Below are positions 23,825 through 35,778 of a stretch of DNA of 64,000 nucleotides, one piece after another; the stretch's first letter is position 1, and every line of letters begins with the position of its first letter. Source of the stretch: Arachnopeziza araneosa (lineage: Eukaryota > Ascomycota > Leotiomycetes > Helotiales > Arachnopezizaceae). Location of the stretch: contig QYAI01000155.1 of assembly GCA_003988855.1 (NCBI GenBank), positions 62,001-126,000 of the forward strand, read 5' to 3'. The translations under genes and the position numbers were made by a program. The notes below the pieces were generated by a model. It had not been told where the DNA came from and made no database searches. It saw only the letters and a list, made by a program, of their open reading frames with translations.

Positions 23825-26451
23825 ATGGGTAAGTTACTTCCTGATATCTTCCGGCCCTGCGACGACAATAATAGCATGTTTCTCTTCCAAGACCATCTAC
23901 TAATAGCACCCCGTCGCAGACCATACATCCATAAACACAAAGGCTCCGATCCCACGGTCCCGATCAAATACTGCTGCGTCCACGAAGAGTAAAAGGCGAC
24001 CACTGTCGCGCGCATCAACAACTAGTATACACAGTGGAATCGCTCAACCATTAGTAGAGCAACAGCAACTAGACTCGGCCGAGTATTCCAAACAGTGGTA
24101 TGAACATCCACATGCACACCAGAGGTTTGGTAGCATGAGCCATCAGATGACACCGGAAGATATGGTAATGCAATCGGCATCACAACTCCAAAATCCCAGA
24201 GAGTACGAAATAGATCCTGCTCTCGGAGGCCCTGCTCATCATGGGCTGTCTTACCCAAGTGAAAGTTATTACAAACCTGACCTTGGCCGACAATCGATGC
24301 CAGCTGATGTTTATGGCGCCAGTTATGGAGAAGGTGATAGCCAAATGCTGGAGGGCCGCAGCGATGAGCAAGACGATGTTGACTCGGTTGCCGGCGCAAA
24401 TGGACCTGCAAAGAAACCGTCAAAGTCAAGCGCAGCAAATGAGTTGGAGATGAGACAGCTATTTAAAGCAAACAAGCATCGCTCATTACCAGAAATTGCG
24501 ACTGAACTCCATGGAAATGAGAGAGGGCCACAATCCGAGAGGCAAAGACAAGTATTTGCTATGCTTTGGTAAGTATTTGTTTTAGCTCTGGATGATACCA
24601 TACTTACCTTTTTTCTTCCAGGATAAACCAAGTCTGCGACAAGGGCAAAGGCTCAGTACCGAGAGGTCGTGTCTATTCCAATTATGTTTCTCGGTGTGCG
24701 ACCGAGCGAGTTACCGTTCTTAACCCGGCTTCCTTTGGAAAGTTAGTGCGAGTACTTTTTCCTGGGCTAAAGACCCGCCGCTTGGGTGTCCGCGGTGAAT
24801 CCAAATACCACTACGTGAACTTCAGCCTCAAAGATGACCAACCCGAATTGACCGAATTACAAAAGAATCAGCCTATCCAAAACCTTGCAGAAACTCCTAG
24901 TTTCGCGACAACATTCAAGTAAGCTGGTTCACGATACTTTAGAAACTTACTCATCTTTCTAGTCATAGCATGCCTTCTCAAATTTCTTACCCTGTGGACA
25001 AGGCCCCATTCCCCTCCCCTGAAGTTCCCCAAGTACTAGAAACCAAAGTTCAACCGCTGGAAGGATTCATTAGACCTCACAGTATCTATAATCAACCTGT
25101 AATTCTAGGCATCCCTCAGCTAGAAACTACGGCAAGCAAGATATCTCAGCGCCTTCAATTTGCTTCATTGAACGAACCGTCACGTCAAGATCACGAGCCG
25201 ATATCTCTTCCAAAGATTGCCCCTCACATACCAGCTGGTACAGATCCTGATTCGGCGTCTGCATTAACGGCTCTCTACCGGTCACATTGTACCTCTCTCA
25301 TCGACGCTCTTCGTTTTTGCAAGGAGAAAACCTTTTTCCACTTATTCACTTCGTTCCATGGGACCCTTACAATGCCTGTTCAGAAATTATTCGCGCATCC
25401 CAGCATAGCCCCATGGATCGAGGAATGTGATTTTGTCATGTATCAAAAGATGTTACGAGTTGTAGCTCCTTTGACTCTCCAAGTCGCACCTAAGCCAGTT
25501 CTTGATACTCTTCGCAGCATCTCTGAACGTCTTGTTCCACACATTCAAACCTCGTTTCAAGGCCATCCCAGTCACGTTATCGACGCAAAGGTTGCACCTG
25601 CCACGCTTTTTGCGGGACTGTTAGATCGTGAACTGAGAGTAAATCTCACCGCTCATGCTGCAGCAAATATGCTTTCCAATCCTGCAAATCGTGACCAGAT
25701 GTATGCGGACTGGATCACCATGGTCCGGACGCGAAAAGTCGCGGAATGCGTTCCTACAAGAGGCATGGATGATGTTGTCAATCTTCTCTTGACCAAACTT
25801 CGTGATCTTTTGGATCCTATTGGTGTTCCTTGGGAAATCGAAGGCTCAACTCCATACGGTGAGATGGCGCTACGAACTGGCAGACAACAACAAACCGATA
25901 TCCACGCAGATAGTTCAACCGAGAATGTTCTTGACCGATGGGTTAATTTCCTCCAGTCTCTACCTGGGAAGTTTCCATATGCAACCCACGCCGAGATCGT
26001 CTGGTGTGTGCAGAGTGTAGGCACTGCCGTAATGAGGGATCTTACCATTTCGCAAGGGAAGAGTTTTGGTGCTTGGTGGGTTACAAAATGTTGGATCGAT
26101 GAGATGATATCCTTCTTGGCTGAACAAGGGGGGTTCATGGATCACAAATCTGGTGATAGCGGTCGAAGAGATCATGGAAAGCGCACCCTTCCCGGCCGAG
26201 CTGATAGCCGTCAAGGCAGTCGCTACAGTAGTGGTAGCGATGAATTTCTGAGAGAGAACGGGAGCATTGATGACAACCTCTCTACCTCTCGCCCAATGGA
26301 TATCACGAGTCAAGCTGCTATGAACTCGGCTGCTGGTCATGACGACAGTGGTATTGGCATTCGAACTCCCGACGAGGAGTTTTCCATGGAGAAGTTTGCG
26401 TATACTCAAATCACGCCTCTTGCTCAAACGAGCGGGGCCCCGGAGGTCTAG
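23825..26451 (+). CDS. rfx1: RFX-family winged-helix transcription factor (RFX1/Crt1-like)
   Basis: Four exons: 23825-23828 (only ATG plus one nucleotide), 23920-24568, 24622-24918 and 24963-26451; 812 residues. The RFX DNA-binding domain spans about residues 195-295, split by an intron: MLW|INQVCDKGKG, then GRVYSNYVSRCATERVTVLN, ASFGKLVRVLFPGLKTRRLG and ESKYHYVNF. The long C-terminal region (about 330-700) is the conserved RFX dimerisation-type region. RFX proteins bind X-box palindromes. Fungal members (Crt1 in yeast, Rfx1 in filamentous species) control DNA-damage and ribonucleotide-reductase genes, cell division or secondary metabolism. The 4-nt start exon is supported because the frame from its splice acceptor stays open for 216 codons into the domain. 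Confidence 0.92.
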
Positions 26452-27239
26452 TTCTATATTTCGGACTTAAAATATCATTGCAGCATACCTACGGTGGACG
26501 TATTTTCTTTAATGCTATAGGGTACTGGGGTTTAAGGTGTGAAATTCTTACGACTTGGACGATGTGATGAATGGTTGTGTAGATCGGAATTGGTTGGATG
26601 GTTGTGTACATTGCAGTTGGCTTACGTGCTTTTGTGTCGAGTCTTGGACTATCTTGCTGATTGGATACTGGCTTTCTTTATGGGTTCGGTCGGGGAGCAG
26701 AGTTGCATATCCTCTGGAGAGGACGGGAGGCTGTTGTGCAACTGCTGACTGCTCGGTCTGGGCTGACATGGCAGTTTTACCTGACTTATGTATTTATGGC
26801 CTAGAATTCATTGCTATTGCTAATTACTACACCACGAACAACCTCATCTCACGTCACATCACCAGCTGAAGCCTCTTTCAAGCCACAAAAACGGCTCCTT
26901 TGTCGTTCAATTGATTTTAAACCTGGAGTACAGCATCAGCCGTCAGGCACACTTCCCTCACATGATAATCCTGGTATGGGTAAGAAGAAGCAGAAGCCGT
27001 ACTTCTTTTTAGATTTTTACTTTCACAAGTCAATCAAAATAAACCAAATAATTCCCACACCGCTGTATTTCTAGCGCGTCAACCTTATTCCGATCTCGCT
27101 TCTCGATAAGCTTTAGCCTGCCCCGCCCGCCAGTCCTTCGCAGCGGGGCGATAGAGAACGTCAATCTAAAAATTTTACCTAGCCCAACATATGACTCTTC
27201 TGCAACCCGCCCGGCTCCTCTTCTCTCCTCACCTCCCCT
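26452..27239. other. Intergenic region between RFX1 and HOM3
   Basis: About 790 bp holding the 3' region of RFX1 and the promoter of the aspartokinase gene, including a pyrimidine-rich stretch near 27200. No gene seen. Confidence 0.6.
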
Positions 27240-29130
27240 ATGCCCGCGCAATTGGATCAGTCAATTGGTTTCCTGAATCCGGAGGAGGAGCAGCGAACGG
27301 CCAACATGAGCGCACCAAATGGCACGCTCGAGGTGGAATTGGTGGGGCAGGGAAAGGCCAGCGGCCGGAGGAGGAATGACAGCGCCAATGGATGGGTCGT
27401 GCAGAAGTTTGGTGGCACCAGCGTCGGGAAGTTCGCCGCGAACATTGCGGCGGATATTGTGAGGTTTGTTTTTCCTTTCTTTCCTTCTGCTCTTCTGCGG
27501 GTCTGGGCTTTTTGGGGAAAGTCGGAGAGTGGAGAGAAGTGGCAGAGAAGAAAATTGACGAGGTTGTACAGGGCCGGATTATCAGAAAATAGAATTGCGG
27601 TCGTTTGTTCAGCTCGAAGTACGGGGAGGAAAGTAGAAGGGACAACAAGTCGGTAAGTCATATTCTTTGCGGTTGGTGTTCAATGGTATGCTAAGTGTTG
27701 GTAGGCTATTAGAAATGTTCGCAATTCTGGAGACTGCCAATGCACAGAAAAACACGGAATCGGTCCACTACGAGAGTTTAGTGGTAGAGTATGAGAGATT
27801 GGTCAAGGTTCTCTGCGACGATCACACAAATGCTACGAGGGCGGTGATTACAAACGAAAGCATACGTTCAAAATTGATTCACGAAATTGAGGGGGAATGC
27901 AAAGAGCTCATAGACTACAGGCTTGCCGCCGAAAGGTGGCATCTAGAAATTAACGAAAGAAGCAAAGATAGAATGGTATCGTTTGGAGAGAAGCTGAGTT
28001 GTAGATTCGTGACAGCGCTGTTAGAGGATAGAGGTGTGGATGCGGAATTTGTGGATCTTTCCGATGTGATACACTTCAAGCCTTCGAAGGGTTTAGATCG
28101 AGATTTTTACAGAGAATTGGCTACAGCACTGAAAGAGAAGGTTTTGGCATGCGAAGACAGAGTGCCCGTCATTACAGGGTATTTCGGCCCTGTTCCCGGA
28201 GGATTGATGGATGGAGAAATTGGTCGAGGCTACACAGACCTCTGCGCTGCACTTGTTGCTGTAGGACTCAAAGCTGATGAGCTCCAAGTCTGGAAAGAAG
28301 TTGACGGAATTTTCACTGCTGACCCGACGAAAGTCCCTACTGCTCGACTGCTACCCACCATTACTCCCTCAGAAGCAGCGGAATTGACTTTCTATGGCTC
28401 AGAAGTCATCCACCACCTTACCATGGACCAGGTTATTCATGCCACGCCTCCGATTCAAATCCGGATCAAAAATGTCAAAAATCCACGGGGTAACGGTACC
28501 ATCGTCCTTCCAGATGCTAAGCATGCAAATGGTCATCTCTCATCACATTCTCGCTCCTCTTCCTCCCTCTCCCTTACACCTAGGAAAACACCCAAACGTC
28601 CTACAGCCGTAACCATCAAAGACAAAATCTCCGTCATAAATGTCCATTCGAATAAACGGTCCATCTCGCACGGCTTCTTCGCCAAAGTCTTCAGCATCCT
28701 CCACCGCAAAGCCATCTCCGTCGATCTGATCTCTACTTCTGAAGTCCACGTATCCATGGCCATTCACAGCGCAAACATCTCAGAGAAAGAGTTAAATGAA
28801 GCAAAGGAAGAGCTGGAAGAGTGTGGAGAGGTCACTATCCTCCATAAAATGGCTATTCTTAGTTTAGTTGGTGCCGAAATGAAGAATATGATTGGTGTTG
28901 CAGGGAGGATGTTTAGTACTTTGGGGGAGAATAATGTTAATATCGAGATGATATCACAAGGTATGTATTTTCAACCTTTTATTTCTTCCTTTCTGTCGTT
29001 TGTTTGGTATATTTACTAATAATTGTCAACAGGTGCAAGTGAAATCAATATCTCTTGCGTTATAGACGCGTATGAAGCCACAAGAGCTATGAATATCCTA
29101 CACACGAACCTCTTTACTTTCCTAGAATAA
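27240..29130 (+). CDS. hom3: Aspartokinase (HOM3)
   Basis: Four exons (27240-27463, 27572-27652, 27705-28960, 29033-29130) give 552 residues, close to yeast Hom3 (527). It phosphorylates L-aspartate with ATP, the first committed step to threonine, methionine and isoleucine, in the cytosol. Visible: kinase signature KFGGTSVGK (residues 56-64); AGLSENRIAVVCSARSTGRK in the small second exon; the Asp-binding and phosphate region PVITGYFGPVPGGLMDGEIG; KEVDGIFTADPTKVP; and two C-terminal ACT regulatory domains (about 370-552), the place where threonine feedback acts in fungi. Translation could instead begin at the in-frame ATG 27306, giving 530 residues, nearer the yeast length. Confidence 0.94.
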
Positions 29131-30454
29131 GAGCCCAACCTTTACAAAAAAAAAAGATTGCATAAAATCTAAAATTTAACAACCAAGATATTGAGGAAGA
29201 AATTTTGTAGATAGTGCCACTAGGGTGGATAGTGGATCGTGAATGATGGATTGTGGTTGGATAGGAAAACTGCATTTACATTTGCGTTTGCATCTGTTGG
29301 CTTGGAAAAGGAAGAGGCGTTTGCAGGTGATCTGGTTACAAAGTTAAATCATTGAGCATTTGATTGACGTTGCTTGTTTTGCGACTAGTGTACGAGGGTA
29401 GGAGGAGCAGCCAATAAAATAAGAATCTCGTTAGCTTCCAGCCGACTCTCGATATGTATATTTCGGAAGAACGACTGAAGCAAGAACCTGGAGCAAAAAC
29501 CGTGTGTTCGAAAGACCAGAAAGCAGTGTAAACAGCAAGCAATCTTCTCTATCTCCATGATCTTCTGCTGCTGTCCGTATTCCGTACTCCATGAATCTTC
29601 CCTTGTGTGTGTTCCTTGCTGTGTAGATGCATAGTAGGACCTCCTTTATAGAGAGTCCTCAACATGTGCTTCCACTAGCGAAATGGCCGAAAAATGACAT
29701 GCATCCTAGAACCCCACTACACTAGGATTTGATCTTTTTAGACTTTTCATTCTAGGATCGAGAGAAGAGAGAGGGGGAAGAGAGAAAATAGGGGAGTGGG
29801 CGAGGCATGTGGTGGGTCAAGAAAAGAAGAGAAATCTGAGAAAGGAGATTTGAGAAAAGTATGATATAGAGGTGGAGAGGTATCGTATATTGCCGAATTG
29901 AATAGGACGAGATGCAAATATGTGCATCTGTTTATTTACATGCAATAGCAAGATTACATTACATGTGTCATTTTATCTCAGCTGCAGAGTGAAGAGGCTT
30001 CTCAAGGGAAATCGAAGAGTTTAAAATATTGCTCTGTAATTTCTTCATCCTTTGTGTTAACACTCGGACTTTTATATTGTATGAATCTGCAAAGTAGAGG
30101 TTGTCGGCCTGTTAAGTCCGCTGGAGAAGCTTGGCGCATTTTTAAATCTGACCAGAGACCAGCATGCACTGCGATTCATTAACTAGCAGATGAAGTTTTG
30201 AAAGTACCAGCCTGAAATCAACAACGAAACGTGGAAACGTGGAAACTTGGTACGAGAAATCCTATTTCTTGGCCCTCAAATGTTAGTCCTGATTGGGTTG
30301 TGACTGCAGGACAGGTTCTCACCTGACATCTCATTTTCCTCATTAAAGCGAAGGCAGCAGCTTTTGGAAAGATATTTCCAGGTTCTTAACTAGGAGCTTT
30401 GTTGTCAATAAATTCACGTTAACATGTCGTCCAGTGAGGCTGCATCCAGAAAAG
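29131..30454. other. Intergenic region at the start of the accessory segment
   Basis: About 1.3 kb, purine-rich near 29760-29880 and AT-rich after that. No gene, repeat array or transposon end recognised. It marks the passage from core genes to the pseudogene-rich segment. Confidence 0.55.
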
Positions 30455-33400
30455 ATGGAGAAGAGCGGCGCAGCTATCGCAGCCTCATTCCCTCCACTAC
30501 TTCCAATAGAGACAGAGCGTCGAAATGGTCTCTTCCTCGTTGTGCAACCACCAAATGGACAGAAAGAATCACTGGAGTGAGAAACCTCTCTGCCCTGATG
30601 ATTGCCAGCTTACACGCGATGGTATTGTAGCAGTCCATGGCATGTATGATAACATCGTAAATAGTTGCACATCGGCAAACACAGGAGCCTTTTGGTTGAG
30701 AGATTCCTCCCTCAATGTCTCCCCCGGGCTAGAGTGCTCTCTTTTGGGTGGGATGCTATGTTAAGTGGTGCCAGCACCGCGTCTTCTCCGTTCGTCGAGA
30801 ATGCCGTGTTTTTGCTCAGTAAAATTAGGAGCTCTCGACAGGGAATTGTAAGTGCCTTGATTTTGTGAATCCTTCATTACCTATACTCATTTCGATATAT
30901 AGGAGGATAAACAACGGCCAATCATATTTTTAGCACACAGGACTGTGAACATTTTTCCTTCGGGTTGTTAAGACCTCTTTGTCTCAGGCAATTGTTAGTG
31001 CGGCTTCACATCCAAAAAGCTTCCCGCTTCCATCGAGTTGTGGCGTTCTTTTTTTTGGTAAGTCTTAGAATTGCGCGTAACAGCTGTCCACACTAAACTG
31101 TGGCATACTAATCTATGTTATCTAGGAACACTTCAAAATGGATCTTCTTCAGCCTCCTACGGAGCCATAGCCACTAGAATGGCGAAAACCTTTAATATCA
31201 AGACTGTGGTTTCGTCTTCTTGGATAGAGAGTCTTAAGAAGAACTCAGTCACCTTGCAGAATCTTTCAAACAGTTTCCGATATGTGGCGCCGAACCTTGA
31301 GCTTGCAACATTCTACGAAACAGTTCCAACGAAATTTGCAGGAATCGAAGTAGAAGTAAGTTCATTGTAGTCTGTCATATAGCGCTTATTAACTTCCGCA
31401 TCCAGGTAGTCGATGCGTCCAGCTCAAAACTGAACCTCCCGAATGAGCTGCAATTCGCTTTGCAAGCTTCGCACAGCAATTTAATAAGGTTTGACAGTCC
31501 TAAAGACCGAAACTTTCAAACCGTACTCTATGTTCTCAAAGATTTTTGTCACAAAATCCTCCAATTTAGCAGTCAATCATCGGAAGTTAATTCGAAACCT
31601 CCCATTTCTCCACCTTTAGGACCACCTGGATCTATTTTGACAGGAACTTCAGACGAATATTTGCTGAATGTGGATGTTTTCTTGCTCTACAATAGCACGA
31701 AAGCCATATCAAGTTTTCTGAAAGATGATCTCAAAGATATCTTGGACCGTATTAACTCGCTTGTGCCTGTATTGCTCGATGGCGAGCCGCTACCGGAGTC
31801 CTCAAACGAAGCCAGAGTGGAAAAGGCTCGAACAGATAGCATGGTATGGATACATGTGCCTGTGAATAATACTCATTGGGTCCATGTATGTCAATATTAC
31901 TGATAATATTCAATGATTTACTCATGATTTATAGGACTGTCTGATGCGGATGGCCACGCTGCTTGATCTAAATCTCTCAATTACGAAACCGGAATTTTGG
32001 ATCCCCAACGAAACGAAAGGCAAGAATGACATCCCTCATTCAAGATCCATGCTTCCATCCGTATTTTTCGACATTTGTGAGAAACCTTCAATTCCTAACC
32101 ACCAGACTATTGCAGAACTGACAGAATTTCAAGCGAAGCCGAATATTGACGAAAATATCCGATTGCGACCGTGTCAGCAATGGGCATTATATGTAGGTTT
32201 TTTCTTTTCCGTGAAGTGCGATGTCAGTTTTAATTTCTTTTCGGTATCAGCTCCCATATCTACACTGGAATATAATGAAATGTTTCCAAAAGCGAGAGAA
32301 CTATATACGCAACGTATATCAGAAGAAATCAACACTCATTCCCACGGGCCTTGAAGAGCAAGCAAGATCCGTCTACTTTATCATTAGAGACTTTCTTAAT
32401 CTGGGGGCCTCTTTTCATCCTCGGCGAAGTCTTGATCAATTCTTTTATTCTCGACTTCCGGACACTTCTTCGCGGGACAGAGACCAAATAATCTCCAAGC
32501 ATACTAGTGGATCGGAAGGAGGGACAAAAATAATTATGGTTGATCAACTGTGGCTATGGATACTGGATTCAAAAGGATCTACAACTGATCTCTCGATCCA
32601 AATCACAGAATCTGAAGATGGATTGGTCGTGCAAAGTCAAAGAAAACCCCATTCTACTTTGGTCACTTTCTTTCCTGAGAAAGAGCCAGAAGGCGAGGAA
32701 GATAAAGTATACCCTCTTGCAAATCTAAAACAAGATATTGTGGACCGAATAACAGCATCGAACTCCAAGTACGACTCAGCATGGTTCTTGGCCGCCGTCG
32801 CTATCAAAGAAGCTGTGAACATTATGCTTGAAGTCCCATACGAATCTCTTAACTTCTTGGAAATCTTCCGAGAAGAAATTGGTAACGCCGTAAGTAATGC
32901 TGTTCTCATAATTATCCGTAGAATAAGAACTAGTCAAGCTGATCGGTATCGGCATGGCAGAGCGAACAGCAAACCTAATTCTTTCGAAAATTTCGTGATG
33001 GGCTCAACAACTCCTCAGCTCTCGAAAGTATAAAAGCGCAAAAGGTGGAGGAAATGAAATTAGTACTTGAAGTTGCTGACATAGTTGATGAGCTAAACAC
33101 TTTGACCCGGCTTTTTGACGTACAAAAAGATACCCTGGACGAAGCATTGCCATATTTCCAGCTGAATGAATTGAATAATTCTTCGGAGGATAATGCTTCC
33201 ACGATCAATATTGTCAAAGACTCAATAAAAGATGTCGAAGGTTACCGAATCCAAGTCAAGCGAATGAAAGAAGACGCAGAGAGAACATATCAGTCGGTAC
33301 GAAGCCATGCCCGATACCCGAAGTAAATAATTATGATGCTGACACATCTTCCTGATAAAGCTTTTAAGTCTTCTGGATCTTTAACAGAGAGAAACGAATA

Positions 33401-33957
33401 TTGACGAAGCACACGTAGCCGCAGAACAACTTGTGCACGCCAGAAAACAGGCAGATGCTACAAGCGCTCAATCTCAGATCCTCTTTCTCTTCACGGTTGT
33501 CACGATCATATTCGTAAGTTTTCACTCTTGTATACATGCTCAAGTACTGATTCTTTCACCTAGCTTCCACTCTCATTCTTCACGTCATATTTTGGCATGA
33601 ATGTAATTGAGCAGACTGGTCAAACAGGAGATCAGACTTTAAGACATGTGTGGACCATCATGGGTATTCACCAGAAACAACTTCAACTTGAGAGAAAAGT
33701 GCCAATAAGAGCAAGGTCCTACATCTGCCGGGATAATTCCACTTTGCTTGGTGAGCTCTATAATCATGTATCTTAGAAACAAGAGGAACCTGGAAAATAG
33801 ACGAAATGAGGACGTCAAAGAATTCAGCAACGTGCAGGATGTTTTGCTTTCTGCAGAGAGTCGTACATATACTTCGTCGAGCAGCACTACGTCTTTGTGG
33901 AAGAGGAAAAAAGGAATCCAGCAAAAGAATGACGAGGAGAATGGTCGCAAAGGGTAA
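30455..33957 (+). pseudogene. Decayed fusion of alpha/beta-hydrolase module and CorA-like membrane protein
   Basis: A multi-exon gene relic. The N-terminal third matches the fungal lipase-like module seen ahead of STAND and ankyrin proteins: GLFLVVQPPNGQ, DGIVAVHGMYDN, then FLPQCLPRARVLSFGWDA, EDKQRPIIFLAH and GVLFF|GTLQNGSSSASYG. These pieces lie in different frames: shifts occur between about 30560 and 30610, at about 30702-30706, and around 30935-30975, where the GHSLGG elbow is replaced by unrelated sequence. The C-terminal two thirds match fungal CorA-like proteins: WIHVPVNNTHWVHD, LPYLHWN, RRSLDQFFYSRLPDTSSRDR, IIMVDQLWLWILD, then a coiled coil and membrane segments with SYFGMN and GPTSAGIIPLCLVSSIIM. 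A further frameshift near 32980 and TAA at 33382-33384 break this part. Confidence 0.8.
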
Positions 33958-34387
33958 CTCCTCGGATTTGATTGAACAAAGCCAGGGCGATTGGAAAAAT
34001 AAGACATGAAAGTTCTCTTTATAATTTCTATAAGAGGGTTTAAAGCATCAACTTCCTTGTACAGTTATGTAATGGCAGAGTTCTAAAACGATTTTTTGTA
34101 CACAGATAAAGCACCAATGGGGTCTACTTTCATACTTCAAAGTCAAATTTACCGTCTCGGAGAATTAGATGGACAGTAGCTCCGGTAACGTATGCAAGAG
34201 CAAGGTTCTCCATGATGGTCAGGGGCTGACAGATTATCCGGGTGGTGTTTGAAAAGGAACCCCTCAAATCCAAATCCTAACGAGATTCAAAATCTTATCT
34301 TGCAAAGATACAAGCACTTCCGTTACCCAAGGCCACGTATTTCAAAACTTACCATATTGCTAAGACTCAATTAACTACTGTCAAAAC
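33958..34387. other. Intergenic region
   Basis: About 430 bp between the CorA-like relic and the alpha/beta hydrolase gene. Presumably the hydrolase promoter. Nothing else recognised. Confidence 0.6.
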
Positions 34388-35173
34388 ATGGCTCACGTCT
34401 CTCAAGTCCAAACACCCGGCATTAACTGGCACGTCGAACAAGCTGGTTCCGGCCCTCATATTCTCCTCATCCCCTCTGGCGAAGGCGACTGCCACTGTTT
34501 TAGCAAAATCTCTTCCCTCCTCTCCTCAAGCTTCACCGTAACCACCTTCGACATGCCAGGATTCTCACGCTCTTCCTGCGACCCGTCCGCCCTAGAGAAC
34601 CTCACACCCACAATCGTTGCTACTCAAATCATCTCTCTCATGGATGCGCTAAACATCACTACCACTACAGTATATGGAAGCAGTTCTGGTGGTGTCGTAG
34701 CATTTGCCATGCTCTCCGCCTACGAGCCAAGAGTTGAACGGATCATCATCCACGAAGTTCCCTTCCACACCCTGCCTGTACTTAGAGCGTGGATTCCGCT
34801 CCCAGAATCCGAGTATCCCATGATCATCGCCAAATGCCAAGACATCTTTGCGAACCATATGAATGAGGATAAGGCTGCTTGGGAAGGCCTTGGCCGCGAT
34901 TATCATGCGAGGCTCGAAGGGAATTTCATCACGTGGATTAAGAAGTATCCGGCTATGGTCGACTCGATGGAGTGGGATCTGGAAGGGCTGAAGAGGAACA
35001 AAGAGAGGGTTCATTGGTCCGTCGGGAAATTGATGCCTATGGGGATGTTTGTTGATAATGTGATTTTGGCGACGGAGTTGGGCATTAAGCTTGAGTTGTT
35101 GGATTCCATGCATTTTCCCCAGGTTAGTATCCCAGAAGTATTGGCAGAATATATTAAAAAGAGTTGCGGTTGA
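34388..35173 (+). CDS. Alpha/beta-hydrolase fold protein (261 residues)
   Basis: A single exon with ATG at 34388. It shows the complete fold in order: N-terminal strand with INWHVEQAGSGPHILLIPSG; oxyanion-loop region; FDMPGFSRS (residues about 54-62); the nucleophile elbow YGSSSGGVVAF with Ser99 as likely nucleophile; and a C-terminal strand with LDSMHFPQ, where His242 is the likely catalytic base. No signal peptide, so probably cytosolic. The family covers esterases, peroxidases and C-C hydrolases, and the substrate cannot be read from sequence. It lies between a decayed and an intact CorA-like gene, in the same orientation. Its codons are GC-richer than the neighbouring relic, in line with functional constraint. 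Confidence 0.85.
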   Translation: MAHVSQVQTPGINWHVEQAGSGPHILLIPSGEGDCHCFSKISSLLSSSFTVTTFDMPGFSRSSCDPSALENLTPTIVATQIISLMDALNITTTTVYGSSSGGVVAFAMLSAYEPRVERIIIHEVPFHTLPVLRAWIPLPESEYPMIIAKCQDIFANHMNEDKAAWEGLGRDYHARLEGNFITWIKKYPAMVDSMEWDLEGLKRNKERVHWSVGKLMPMGMFVDNVILATELGIKLELLDSMHFPQVSIPEVLAEYIKKSCG

Positions 35174-35778
35174 GATGTGGAATGCTGTCTGCGCTGCTTG
35201 CTTGTAGAATGATGACTCATTACAACACTATTTATGAATTTCACACAAGTTTCATTCATTTGTTACTATTTGAACAAATCACAAGAATGAAACTCCGCTT
35301 ACTATTGAGAGACTACGGGACGCTCAGATATTTCGGTTCAAAGATACTCGGACTATCTTATTGCGAATCTCAGGACCCGCACGGTATGGACCTTCTTTCC
35401 CTTCTAGACTTGTTCAGCTTTTCAGCGTGGCGCCGTATGCCGTGTTTGTGCAGTCGATTAAAGCAAGGTGGGTGGTCTTGGCATCAGCCCCCGAAAGCCT
35501 GATCTCCAGCGTAGTCCAATTACTTCTTCATTTGACCAATATTCTATTCTGATCTTTGGACGCCTTCCTGCAGGAAAGAGAGAAAACAGTTCTGATGACC
35601 ATCCTTATCTTGCACTTCTTATTCTCTTCTTCTTATGGATTGGCCATGGCTTTGGTTACACAATGCAGCCTCATCCCTCTTAAATGGCCCCCACTTCCGC
35701 GCCTATTCAGTTAAAATCCGCTCTCAGTCCAGATAACCTTGGTAGTTTGTCAATCACTTTATCTCTCTGGTATCAATA
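35174..35778. other. Intergenic region
   Basis: About 600 bp between the hydrolase and the CorA-like gene. Open frames of 60-112 codons overlap and lack motifs. Promoter of the downstream gene is the simplest reading. Confidence 0.55.

Noticed and set aside
30455..30700. 32-bp intron at 30576-30607 to rescue the first frame break of the CorA-like relic
   Set aside because: It has GT and AG ends but is too short, and joining there leads to the frame that stops at the next TAG, not to the DGIVAVHG frame.
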